This document shows positions 1 through 7,567 of a stretch of 64,000 nucleotides of DNA, piece by piece (within the stretch, counting starts at the first letter, position 1; each line of letters opens with the position of its first letter). The stretch covers positions 186,001 to 250,000 of the forward strand of contig NZ_JABCNG010000006.1 of assembly GCF_012932495.1 (NCBI RefSeq), read 5' to 3'. The position numbers were made by a program, and so were the translations under genes. The stretch comes from Novosphingobium sp. SG919 (GTDB lineage: Bacteria > Pseudomonadota > Alphaproteobacteria > Sphingomonadales > Sphingomonadaceae). The notes under the pieces were generated by a model. It was not told the DNA's origin, made no database searches, and saw nothing but the letters and a program-made list of their open reading frames with translations.

Positions 1-13
1 ACAGGCACCATAG

Positions 14-2092
14 ATGGCGGTGATGAACACTGCCGCCAAGCCCCCCGTCGCCGCGAAAAAGCCCCAGAGCTTCACCCACCACGGCGTGACTGTCACCGAT
101 GATTACGCCTGGCTGCGCGATCCCGGCTATCCCGAGGTCAAGGACCCGGAAATCCTCGCCCACCTGGAAGCGGAAAACGCCTGGTTCCAGGCACATATGG
201 CGCCGCGCCAGCCGCTGATCGACACGCTGTTTGCCGAAATGCGCGGGCGCATCAAGGAAGCGGACAAGTCCGTGCCGCAAAAGGACGGGGACTGGCTCTA
301 CTGGATCGAATACGAGGAAGGCGCCGAATACAAGAAGTGGTGGCGCCGCCCGGTCGATGCCGCCGCCGATGGCAGTGCGGACGAGCTGATTCTCGATGAA
401 GTGGCGCTGGCGCAGGGCCACGACTATTTCCGCCTGGGGGCGATTTCGGTGTCGAACGACGGGCGCCTGCTCGCCTGGTCGGTGGACGACAACGGCTCGG
501 AACGCTTTACCGCGCGGATCAAGGTGATCGCCAGCGGCGAAGTGCTGCCCGACGAAATCCCCGGCACCAATTCCGGCCTGATCTGGGTGAAGGGCGACAC
601 TGGCCTGGTCTATAGCCTGGCCAACGAGAACTGGCGGACGGACAACGTGCGGCTGCACTGGCTGGGCCAGCCGCTGGATGCCGACGTTGAACTCTATCAC
701 GAGGACGACGAAGGCTTCCGCGCCGGCGCGGCGCTTTCGGCCAACGAGAAATGGCTGCTGCTTTCCACCGGCGACCATGAAACCAGCGAAGTGCGCCTCG
801 TTCCGGCCGATGATCCGCTGGCCGCACCGATCCTGGTGCGACCGCGCGAAAAGGGCGTGGAATACGATGTGGACGTGCGCGACGACACGCTGTTCATCCA
901 CGCCAACGACACCCACGAGAATTTCCGCCTGGTCACTGCGCCGCTCGCCGATCCCGCGCAGTGGACCACGCTGATTGCCGGCAGCGACGAATTCTACCTC
1001 ACCGGCTTCGAGCTGTTCCGCGATTTCTATGTGGTCGAAGGCCGCGTGCGCGGGCTCGATCGCATCGAGGTACGCTATTACGACGATCCGGCGCGGATCG
1101 AGCCGATCGCCTTTCCCGAGGCGAGCTATGAAGCGAGCCTGGGCGACAATCCCGAATGGGCGACGCAGACTCTGCGGGTCGGCTACGAATCGATGGTCAG
1201 CCCTTCGTCGGTCTATGACTATGATGTGCCCACCCGCACGCTCACGCGGCTGAAAGTCCAGGAAATCCCCTCGGGCTATGACGCCAGCCTCTATGAAACC
1301 GCGCGGCTCGACATTCCGGCCCGCGATGGCACGCTGGTGCCGGTCTCGGTGGTGTGGCGCAAGGATCGCGCGGCCGGTGGCCCGCTCCATCTCTATGGCT
1401 ATGGCGCCTATGGCATTGCCATCGGGCCGGGCTTTTCCACCACGCGGCTTTCTCTGCTCGATCGCGGCATGGCCTATGCCATTGCCCATATCCGCGGCGG
1501 GGACGATCTCGGGCGCGGCTGGTACAAGGCCGGCAAGCTGGAGGCACGCACCAACACGTTCAACGACTTCGTGGATGTGGCGCGCGGGCTGATCGGCCAC
1601 GGTTTCACCACGGCGGGCAAGATTTCCGCTTCGGGCGGCTCGGCCGGGGGCGAACTGATGGGCGCGGTGATCAACCAAGCACCCGAACTGTTCGGCGCCG
1701 TGGTGGCCGATGTGCCGTTCGTCGACGTGCTGGCCACCATGCTCGACGAGAGCCTGCCGCTCACGCCGGGCGAATGGCCCGAATGGGGCAACCCGCTGGA
1801 AGACGAAGCCGCCTTCCACCTGATCCGCTCCTATTCGCCTTATGATCAGGTCAAGGCCCAGCCCTACCCGCCGCTGATGGTTACCGCCGGCCTCAATGAC
1901 CCACGCGTAACCTATTGGGAGCCGGCCAAGTGGGTGGCGCGCCTGCGCGAACGGAAGACCGACACCAATCCGTTGATCTTCAAGACCAACATGGGCGCGG
2001 GCCACGGCGGCAAGTCGGGCCGCTTTGAAAGCCTGAAGGAAGCGGCCGAGGAATTCGCGTTCCTGCTGACCGAGCTGGGCATCGAAGGCTGA
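14..2092 (+). CDS. ptrB: Oligopeptidase B (S9A serine peptidase)
   Basis: A 692-residue protein, full length for oligopeptidase B, which cleaves short peptides after Arg/Lys in the cytoplasm. The N-terminal two thirds look like the seven-bladed propeller and the C-terminal third is an alpha/beta hydrolase. The nucleophile lies in GGSAGG near residue 541, the Asp in GLNDPRV near 628 and the His in GAGHGG near 661, so the catalytic triad is intact. No signal peptide is visible. An ATG nine bases further in (residue 4) is an alternative start. It is convergent with clpX, and the two share the terminator at 2142-2173. Prolyl oligopeptidase is the other S9A possibility, but the sequence looks more like the OpdB branch. 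Confidence 0.93.
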   Translation: MAVMNTAAKPPVAAKKPQSFTHHGVTVTDDYAWLRDPGYPEVKDPEILAHLEAENAWFQAHMAPRQPLIDTLFAEMRGRIKEADKSVPQKDGDWLYWIEYEEGAEYKKWWRRPVDAAADGSADELILDEVALAQGHDYFRLGAISVSNDGRLLAWSVDDNGSERFTARIKVIASGEVLPDEIPGTNSGLIWVKGDTGLVYSLANENWRTDNVRLHWLGQPLDADVELYHEDDEGFRAGAALSANEKWLLLSTGDHETSEVRLVPADDPLAAPILVRPREKGVEYDVDVRDDTLFIHANDTHENFRLVTAPLADPAQWTTLIAGSDEFYLTGFELFRDFYVVEGRVRGLDRIEVRYYDDPARIEPIAFPEASYEASLGDNPEWATQTLRVGYESMVSPSSVYDYDVPTRTLTRLKVQEIPSGYDASLYETARLDIPARDGTLVPVSVVWRKDRAAGGPLHLYGYGAYGIAIGPGFSTTRLSLLDRGMAYAIAHIRGGDDLGRGWYKAGKLEARTNTFNDFVDVARGLIGHGFTTAGKISASGGSAGGELMGAVINQAPELFGAVVADVPFVDVLATMLDESLPLTPGEWPEWGNPLEDEAAFHLIRSYSPYDQVKAQPYPPLMVTAGLNDPRVTYWEPAKWVARLRERKTDTNPLIFKTNMGAGHGGKSGRFESLKEAAEEFAFLLTELGIEG

Positions 2093-2098
2093 GCGGCA

Positions 2099-2119
2099 GA
2101 AGGGGGCAACGCCCCCTTC
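2099..2119. repeat. GC-rich hairpin just after the oligopeptidase B stop
   Basis: Nine-base arms GAAGGGGGC and GCCCCCTTC are separated by AAC. No T-run follows, so it is probably an RNA-stabilising 3' hairpin that precedes the real terminator 23 bases downstream. Confidence 0.5.
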
Positions 2120-2141
2120 CCCATCGCGCGCCGGCCCAAAC

Positions 2142-2173
2142 AAAAACCCCCGCTGTTACCAGCGGGGGTTTTT
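2142..2173. terminator. Bidirectional intrinsic terminator, ptrB / clpX
   Basis: A perfect 13-base inverted repeat (2142-2154 with 2161-2173) has a six-base loop, with A5 at the start of one arm and T5 at the end of the other. It therefore works as a terminator in both directions between these convergent genes. Confidence 0.9.
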
Positions 2174-2195
2174 CATGTCGTCGGGTTGGAAAGCC

Positions 2196-3452
2196 TCAGG
2201 CGGCTTGTTCCTTGCCCTTGTGGACCTGAACCGGTTCCTTGCGGCCATCGACCACGTCCTTGTCCACCACCACTTCGGTCACGCCATCGAGCGTGGGGAG
2301 GTCGAACATGGTGTCGAGCAGCAGGCCTTCGACGATCGAGCGCAGGCCACGCGCGCCGGTCTTGCGTTCGATGGCCTTCTTGGCGATCGCTTCCAGCGCG
2401 TCGTCGGTGAAGGTCAGCGTGACGTCTTCCAGCTCGAACAGCTTGGCATATTGCTTGACCAGCGCGTTCTTGGGTTCGCGCAGGATCTGCACCAGGGCCG
2501 GCACGTCAAGATCGTTGAGCGTGGCGATCACCGGCAGACGGCCGATGAATTCGGGGATCAGGCCGAACTTCTGCAGGTCTTCCGGCTCTGCCTTCTGGAG
2601 CAGTTCGCCCACGCGGCGCTTGTCAGGATCGGCCACATGCGCGCCGAACCCGATCGAACGCTTCTGCAGGCGATCGGCGATGATCTTTTCCAGGCCGGCA
2701 AAGGCGCCGCCGCAGATGAACAGGATGTTGGTCGTGTCCACCTGCAGGAATTCCTGCTGCGGGTGCTTGCGGCCGCCCTGCGGCGGAACCGAGGCAGTGG
2801 TGCCTTCCATCAGCTTGAGCAGCGCCTGCTGCACGCCTTCGCCCGAAACGTCGCGCGTGATCGACGGGTTCTCGGCCTTGCGGCTGATCTTGTCGATTTC
2901 GTCGATGTAGACGATGCCATGCTGCGCCTTTTCGACGTTGTAGTCGCTGGCCTGGAGCAGCTTGAGGATGATGTTCTCCACGTCCTCGCCCACGTAACCG
3001 GCTTCGGTCAGCGTGGTGGCGTCGGCCATGGTGAAGGGCACGTCGAACGTCTTGGCGAGCGTCTGCGCCAGCAGCGTCTTGCCCGAGCCGGTGGGGCCGA
3101 CAAGCAGGATGTTGGACTTCGACAGTTCGATGTCGCCGCCCTTGCCGCTGTGCTTGAGGCGCTTGTAGTGATTGTGCACCGCCACCGAGAGCACGCGCTT
3201 GGCACGGTCCTGGCCGATCACATAATCGTTGAGCGTCTCGAAGATGTCGCGCGGGGCAGGCACCCCGCCGTCCTTCTTGCCGGCGATGCCCTGCTTGGTC
3301 TCTTCCCGGATGATGTCGTTGCACAGCTCGACACACTCATCGCAGATGAAGACCGTGGGCCCCGCAATGAGCTTGCGCACCTCATGCTGCGATTTGCCGC
3401 AGAAGCTGCAGTAGAGCGTGCTTTTAGAGTCCGATCCGGAAAGCTTTGTCAT
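2196..3452 (-). CDS. clpX: ClpX, ATP-dependent unfoldase of ClpXP
   Basis: A 418-residue ClpX of normal length. The N-terminal zinc-binding domain has CSFCGKS and CDEC (four Cys, residues about 15-40). The AAA+ module has Walker A GPTGSGKT and Walker B VYIDEIDKI, and the C-terminal sensor-2/small domain is present. It recognises tagged substrates, unfolds them and feeds them to ClpP. It lies downstream of clpP on the same strand with 148 bases between them, so it may be cotranscribed or have its own promoter. Confidence 0.97.
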   Translation of the reverse strand: MTKLSGSDSKSTLYCSFCGKSQHEVRKLIAGPTVFICDECVELCNDIIREETKQGIAGKKDGGVPAPRDIFETLNDYVIGQDRAKRVLSVAVHNHYKRLKHSGKGGDIELSKSNILLVGPTGSGKTLLAQTLAKTFDVPFTMADATTLTEAGYVGEDVENIILKLLQASDYNVEKAQHGIVYIDEIDKISRKAENPSITRDVSGEGVQQALLKLMEGTTASVPPQGGRKHPQQEFLQVDTTNILFICGGAFAGLEKIIADRLQKRSIGFGAHVADPDKRRVGELLQKAEPEDLQKFGLIPEFIGRLPVIATLNDLDVPALVQILREPKNALVKQYAKLFELEDVTLTFTDDALEAIAKKAIERKTGARGLRSIVEGLLLDTMFDLPTLDGVTEVVVDKDVVDGRKEPVQVHKGKEQAA

Positions 3453-3600
3453 TCTTCAATCCCAGGCGCCCCTCCACGAGGGGCGGGCCCGGCCATCCTA
3501 CTACCGCAAGGGTATTAATCAACCGGACACGAAACGAGGTGATGATTCCTGCCACGCGGCTCCTTTCGCAAGGCTTAAGGAGCCGGGACAGAAGGCAAAA

Positions 3601-4296
3601 TCAGGCCGAAGGTGCGCCCCCGCTGCCGCTTTCGAAGCCAACCTGTTCAGATTGGGGACGCGATTCGAACACCTTGTCGACCAGGCCGAAGGCCAGGGCT
3701 TCGTCGGCTTCGAGGAAGGTATCGCGGTCCATCGCCTTTTCGACCTCTTCCAGGCTCTTGCCGGTGTACTTCACGTAGAGGTCGTTCATGCGCTTCTTGA
3801 TGCGCAGGATTTCGCGGGCCTGGATCTCGATATCCGAAGCCATGCCCTGCGCCCCGCCCGAAGGCTGGTGGATCATGATGCGCGCGTGAGGCAGCGCGAT
3901 ACGCATGCCCGGCTCACCAGCGGCGAGCAGGAAGCTGCCCATCGAGCAGGCCTGGCCGATGCACACGGTCGACACGCGCGGGCGGATATACTGCATGGTG
4001 TCATGGATCGCCATGCCCGCCGTCACCACGCCGCCGGGCGAGTTGATGTACATCGAAATGTCCTTCGAGGGGTTTTCCGACTCGAGGAACAGGAGCTGGG
4101 CCACGATCAGCGACGCCATGTGGTCTTCGACCTGGCCGGTCACGAAGACGATGCGTTCGCGCAGCAGGCGGCTGAAAATGTCGAAGCTGCGTTCGCCACG
4201 GCTGGTCTGCTCGACGACGACCGGGACGAGCGCGCCGGTCACCGGATCAGCGTGGAACTTTCCTTGGGCAGAGCGGCTGCCGAACACGTCGAGCAT
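3601..4296 (-). CDS. clpP: ClpP, proteolytic subunit of ClpXP
   Basis: S14 family serine protease, 231 residues from the ATG at 4296. That start has a GAGGA box five to seven bases upstream. A longer reading from 4341 would add 15 residues that are not typical. The nucleophilic Ser lies near residue 116 in GQACSMGS, the His in PHARIMIHQP and the Asp in MDRDTFLEADEA. The residue just before the nucleophile is Cys where most ClpPs have Ala. It forms a tetradecamer with ClpX rings and controls regulator turnover and the cell cycle in alphaproteobacteria. The order tig-unknown-clpP-clpX is on one strand. Confidence 0.96.
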   Translation of the reverse strand: MLDVFGSRSAQGKFHADPVTGALVPVVVEQTSRGERSFDIFSRLLRERIVFVTGQVEDHMASLIVAQLLFLESENPSKDISMYINSPGGVVTAGMAIHDTMQYIRPRVSTVCIGQACSMGSFLLAAGEPGMRIALPHARIMIHQPSGGAQGMASDIEIQAREILRIKKRMNDLYVKYTGKSLEEVEKAMDRDTFLEADEALAFGLVDKVFESRPQSEQVGFESGSGGAPSA

Positions 4297-4422
4297 GGGA
4301 ATCCTCATCTGGTTGCGATGGCCTATGTCGCGTGCCAGCAAAGGATGTTCAAGGGCATTAACCGCGAATGCGCGGGAATGCGTGGATAGTGGAGCAGTTT
4401 CTCGCCGCTTTTGGCCGCTGCT

Positions 4423-5364
4423 TCAGGCCTTCACCCGCTCGCGCAGCGCTTCCAGCGCGGCCAGTTGCGCTTCCATCGCGCGCAACCGGGCCTCGGCGCG
4501 GGCAACCCGCTCGCGCAGTTCGCGGCTGCGCTTGCGGCCGGGCAGCAGGCTGGCGAGCAGGCGCCCGGCATCGCCGAGGCTGGCCGCCAGCGCATCGAGC
4601 AGCCCCTGGCGCGGCATGGCCGGGGCGCGATGCCGCGGTAACGGGCTGCGATCATCGGGACCCACCCACTGCACGCTGGGCGGCGGCGCGGCGGGCGCAG
4701 ATGCCGCAGCCATCCCGCTTGCCGGCGCCGTTGCCCTTTGCCGCGCCACCGCCGGCGAGGTGCGCTGGCGCCCCGGAGGCGGGGCAGATTCGGCTGCGGC
4801 GGGGGCGGCCGCGCGCGCGGCGGCAACGGCCCGGCGGGCCAGTTCCGCCTCGATCATCGCGCGGCGTTGCGCCTTGCGGGCGGTGCGGGTGCCGGGGCGC
4901 GGCGGCAGATCGCGGTGCGGGGTCTTGCGCTGGGGGTCCTGGCGGCGGGGATCGCGGCCTGGCGCCTCGCGATCGGGTTGGCCTTGCGGATTGGTTGCCG
5001 GCACGCGCGGCATGATGAACGGCGCGCGCAAGGGTGGCGTGGCCGGCAAAGGCGCGGGGATCATGCCTGCCGGCCACGCCGCAGTGGTGATGATGGCGCC
5101 CCGATGGGGCGGCAGGATCAGATCGGCGGGAAACGCCGGCGCGGCCGGCTGTCCCAGCAAGAACGGCGGCTTGGCCCCTCCCTTGCTCGCTGGCTTGACA
5201 TGGGCCTGCACCGTTGCGGTGACCAGCGCCTTGCCCCCGGTATGGCCACCCGCCTTTTCAGGGACGGCGGCCCGCGGCGCGGGCTTGCCGGTGGATGGAA
5301 CCGGCGGCTTGGCCGGCGTGGCATTTCCTGGGCGAGCGCCCTTGCGATTGCGCACCGTATGCAT
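4423..5364 (-). CDS. Pro/Ala-rich protein with C-terminal coiled coil, unknown
   Basis: 313 residues from the ATG at 5364, which has a strong AAGGGGGGA ribosome site about seven bases upstream. A longer open frame reaches 5496 but has no comparable signal. Residues 1-215 are low-complexity and rich in Pro, Ala, Arg and Gly, so probably disordered. The last 60 residues are charged and heptad-like (RERVARAEARLRAMEAQL), predicting a coiled coil. No signal peptide or membrane segment is seen. It sits between tig and clpP on the same strand. The opposite strand is also open over this stretch, as expected in GC-rich DNA; the ribosome site and coiled coil favour this strand. Function unknown. Confidence 0.55.
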   Translation of the reverse strand: MHTVRNRKGARPGNATPAKPPVPSTGKPAPRAAVPEKAGGHTGGKALVTATVQAHVKPASKGGAKPPFLLGQPAAPAFPADLILPPHRGAIITTAAWPAGMIPAPLPATPPLRAPFIMPRVPATNPQGQPDREAPGRDPRRQDPQRKTPHRDLPPRPGTRTARKAQRRAMIEAELARRAVAAARAAAPAAAESAPPPGRQRTSPAVARQRATAPASGMAAASAPAAPPPSVQWVGPDDRSPLPRHRAPAMPRQGLLDALAASLGDAGRLLASLLPGRKRSRELRERVARAEARLRAMEAQLAALEALRERVKA

Positions 5365-5527
5365 CGGCAGGTCCCCCCTTCCGGGTTCCGTTCCTGCCGA
5401 TTCTCTCATGCCGAGAATCAACGCGCCAATCCGTATGATAGCTAAGGAATAGCGCGTAAACGACGAGGGGCGCCACCGTTGCCGGCAGCGCCCCACATTG
5501 TCTCGATCAGGCCCTATGGGCGCTGGA

Positions 5528-7093
5528 TCAGGCCTCTTCGCCTTCGGCAGGCGCCTTCTTGGCGGCCTTCTTCTTGGCGGGCTTGGCTTCGCCTTCGGCC
5601 ACTTCAGCTTCTGCTTCGGCTTCGGCAGCAGCCTTCTTCTTGGCCGGGGCCTTCTTGGCGGGCTTGGCTTCTTCGGTTTCGCCAGCGGTTTCGGCTTCGG
5701 CGTCGGCCTTCTTGGCGGCCTTCTTCTTGGCCGGCTTGGCTTCGGCCGGAGCAGCGGTCACGCCTTCCTCGGCTTCGATCGCGGCCTGGAGTTCGTCGCG
5801 GGTCACTTCGCGCTCGGTCACTTCGGCCTTGTCGAACAGGAAGTCGACAACCTTGTCTTCATAGAGCGGCGCGCGCAGCTGGGCCGCGGCGAGCGGCTCG
5901 GAGCGGACGTAGTCCACAAAGCGCTGACGGTCCTGTTCGCGGTACTGCTGGGCCGCCTGGCGGATCAGCATTTCCATTTCCTGGGCGGTCACCACCACGC
6001 CGTTGGCCTGGCCGATTTCCGACAGGAGCAGGCCAAGGCGCACGCGGCGCTCGGCGATCTTGCGGTAATCGTCCTTTTCGGCTTCAATTTCCTTGAGCGC
6101 TTCCTCGGGGTTTTCCTCGTTCTGCGCTTCCTGGGTCAGCTGCTGCCAGATCTGCTCGAATTCGGCGTCCACCATCGAGGGCGGCACGGCGAAGTCATGG
6201 CCGGCGGCCAGCTGGTCGAGCAGGGCGCGCTTCATCTGGGTGCGGGTGAGGCCGGCGGTTTCCTGTTCGAGCTGGCCTTTGAGCAGGCCGCGCAGCTGTT
6301 CCAGACTTTCCAGGCCGAGCGCCTTGGCGAATTCGTCGTCAGCCACGAACTCGCCCGGGTTCTTCACCGCCTTGACCTTGATGTCGAAGGTGGTTTCCTT
6401 GCCCGCCAGGTTGGCGGCCGGATAGTCTTCCGGGAACGTCACGGTGATGACCTTTTCGTCACCAGCCTTGGCGCCGACGAGCTGTTCTTCGAAACCGGGG
6501 ATGAAGCGGCCGGCGCCGATTTCCAGCGCCTGGTCTTCCGCCGCGCCGCCTTCGAACGGTTCGCCGTCAAGCTTGCCGAGGAAGTCGATGATCAGCTGGT
6601 CGCCGTCCTTGGCTTCCGCGCCTTCTTCGGCGTCCGAAAACTTCTTCTGGCCAGCAGCGATGCGGTTCACCGCTTCGTCAACCTGGTCTTCGGTCACGGG
6701 CACGACCAGCTTGTCGAGCTTGAGGCCATCGAGCGCGGGCGCTTCGACCTTGGGCAGCACTTCCAGGCTGACGGTCAGTTCGGCGTCCTTGCCTTCTTCA
6801 TAGCCTTCGCCCAGGGCCACGTCGGGCTGCATCGCAGGGCGCAGCTGGTGGTCGGCCACCAGCTTGTCCATGGCTTCGCGAATCGTGGTCTGCAGCGCTT
6901 CCTGGTGCAGGGCCGGGCCATGCATCTTCTTGACCAGGTTGGCGGGCACCTTGCCGGGACGGAAGCCGGGCATGCGCACCTGCGGGGCGATCTTCTTGAT
7001 TTCACCTTCCACGCGCGCGGCGATGTCTGCCGCCGGGATGGTCACGGCATAGGCGCGCTTCAGGCCCTCGTTGCTGGTTTCGACGATCTGCAT
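5528..7093 (-). CDS. tig: Trigger factor with Lys/Ala-rich C-terminal tail
   Basis: Ribosome-associated chaperone and peptidyl-prolyl isomerase, 521 residues from the ATG at 7093 (MQIVETSNEGLKRAY is the usual beginning; upstream codons belong to the tRNA spacer). It has an N-terminal ribosome-binding domain with a GFRPGKVP signature, a central FKBP-type domain (about 150-245), and a C-terminal helical cradle to about residue 435. The final 85 or so residues are an added low-complexity tail of Lys, Ala and Glu with repeated AKPAKKKAAKKA blocks, absent from the 432-residue E. coli protein. It is the first gene of a tig-unknown-clpP-clpX series. Confidence 0.96.
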   Translation of the reverse strand: MQIVETSNEGLKRAYAVTIPAADIAARVEGEIKKIAPQVRMPGFRPGKVPANLVKKMHGPALHQEALQTTIREAMDKLVADHQLRPAMQPDVALGEGYEEGKDAELTVSLEVLPKVEAPALDGLKLDKLVVPVTEDQVDEAVNRIAAGQKKFSDAEEGAEAKDGDQLIIDFLGKLDGEPFEGGAAEDQALEIGAGRFIPGFEEQLVGAKAGDEKVITVTFPEDYPAANLAGKETTFDIKVKAVKNPGEFVADDEFAKALGLESLEQLRGLLKGQLEQETAGLTRTQMKRALLDQLAAGHDFAVPPSMVDAEFEQIWQQLTQEAQNEENPEEALKEIEAEKDDYRKIAERRVRLGLLLSEIGQANGVVVTAQEMEMLIRQAAQQYREQDRQRFVDYVRSEPLAAAQLRAPLYEDKVVDFLFDKAEVTEREVTRDELQAAIEAEEGVTAAPAEAKPAKKKAAKKADAEAETAGETEEAKPAKKAPAKKKAAAEAEAEAEVAEGEAKPAKKKAAKKAPAEGEEA

Positions 7094-7169
7094 CCTGATC
7101 CAACTTTCTTGACTGACGCCGCGACAAGGCGCCTGAAAAATCCGTGCACAGCCGGCGGGGGATGATCCC

Positions 7170-7254
7170 TGGTGCGGGCGAAGGGACTCGAACCCCCACA
7201 TCTTGCGATACTGGAACCTAAATCCAGCGCGTCTACCAGTTCCGCCACGCCCGC
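7170..7254 (-). tRNA. tRNA-Leu, anticodon UAG
   Basis: An 85-base class II tRNA on the minus strand with encoded CCA. The acceptor arms GCGGGCG and CGCCCGC pair fully. The anticodon arm has stem CUGGA/UCCAG and loop UUUAGGU, giving anticodon UAG (Leu, CUN codons). A long variable arm and the GGUUCGAGUCC T-arm are present. It lies 76 bases upstream of tig. Confidence 0.97.
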
Positions 7255-7399
7255 ATCCGGCAAAAAGCGAGCGGTGCCCCTATCCCAGCGCGCTCAAAAG
7301 CACAAGCCCGGCGCGAAAACGGAGGGAACAAGCCCCCTCGCGCAGCGGTTGATAGGAAAAGCCCGCCCGCCACGGGCCGGCCGCAAGGAGCCTGACGTG

Positions 7400-7567
7400 A
7401 TGGCCAGCACGCCCCCGCCCGATCGTATCGACCCGCAATCGCCGCCCGATGTTCCCCCCGCGATCACGCCCGACGAAACGCCGCTCGAAGAACCGCAGGA
7501 AACCCCGCCGGTCAGCCCCGACCGGATCGACCCCGTCACCCCCGACGAGGTCCCGGCACCGGATTGA
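7400..7567 (+). CDS. Small Pro/Asp-rich protein, unknown
   Basis: 55 residues. The ATG at 7400 follows an AAGGAG box by nine bases, which supports it over the longer open frame that runs back through the tRNA. The protein is acidic, about one third Pro, and has an internal repeat: PDRIDPQSPPDVP near the start and PDRIDPVTPDEVP at the end. No signal peptide or membrane segment is seen. Its stop codon abuts the sppA stop on the other strand with no spacer. It is likely intrinsically disordered, and its role is unknown. Confidence 0.6.
   Translation: MASTPPPDRIDPQSPPDVPPAITPDETPLEEPQETPPVSPDRIDPVTPDEVPAPD

Noticed and set aside
3905..5452. Plus-strand open frame of 515 codons opposite the clpP/unknown region
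   Set aside because: It begins antisense to clpP. Composition is Ala/Gly/Arg noise, and the minus-strand frame has the ribosome site and coiled coil.
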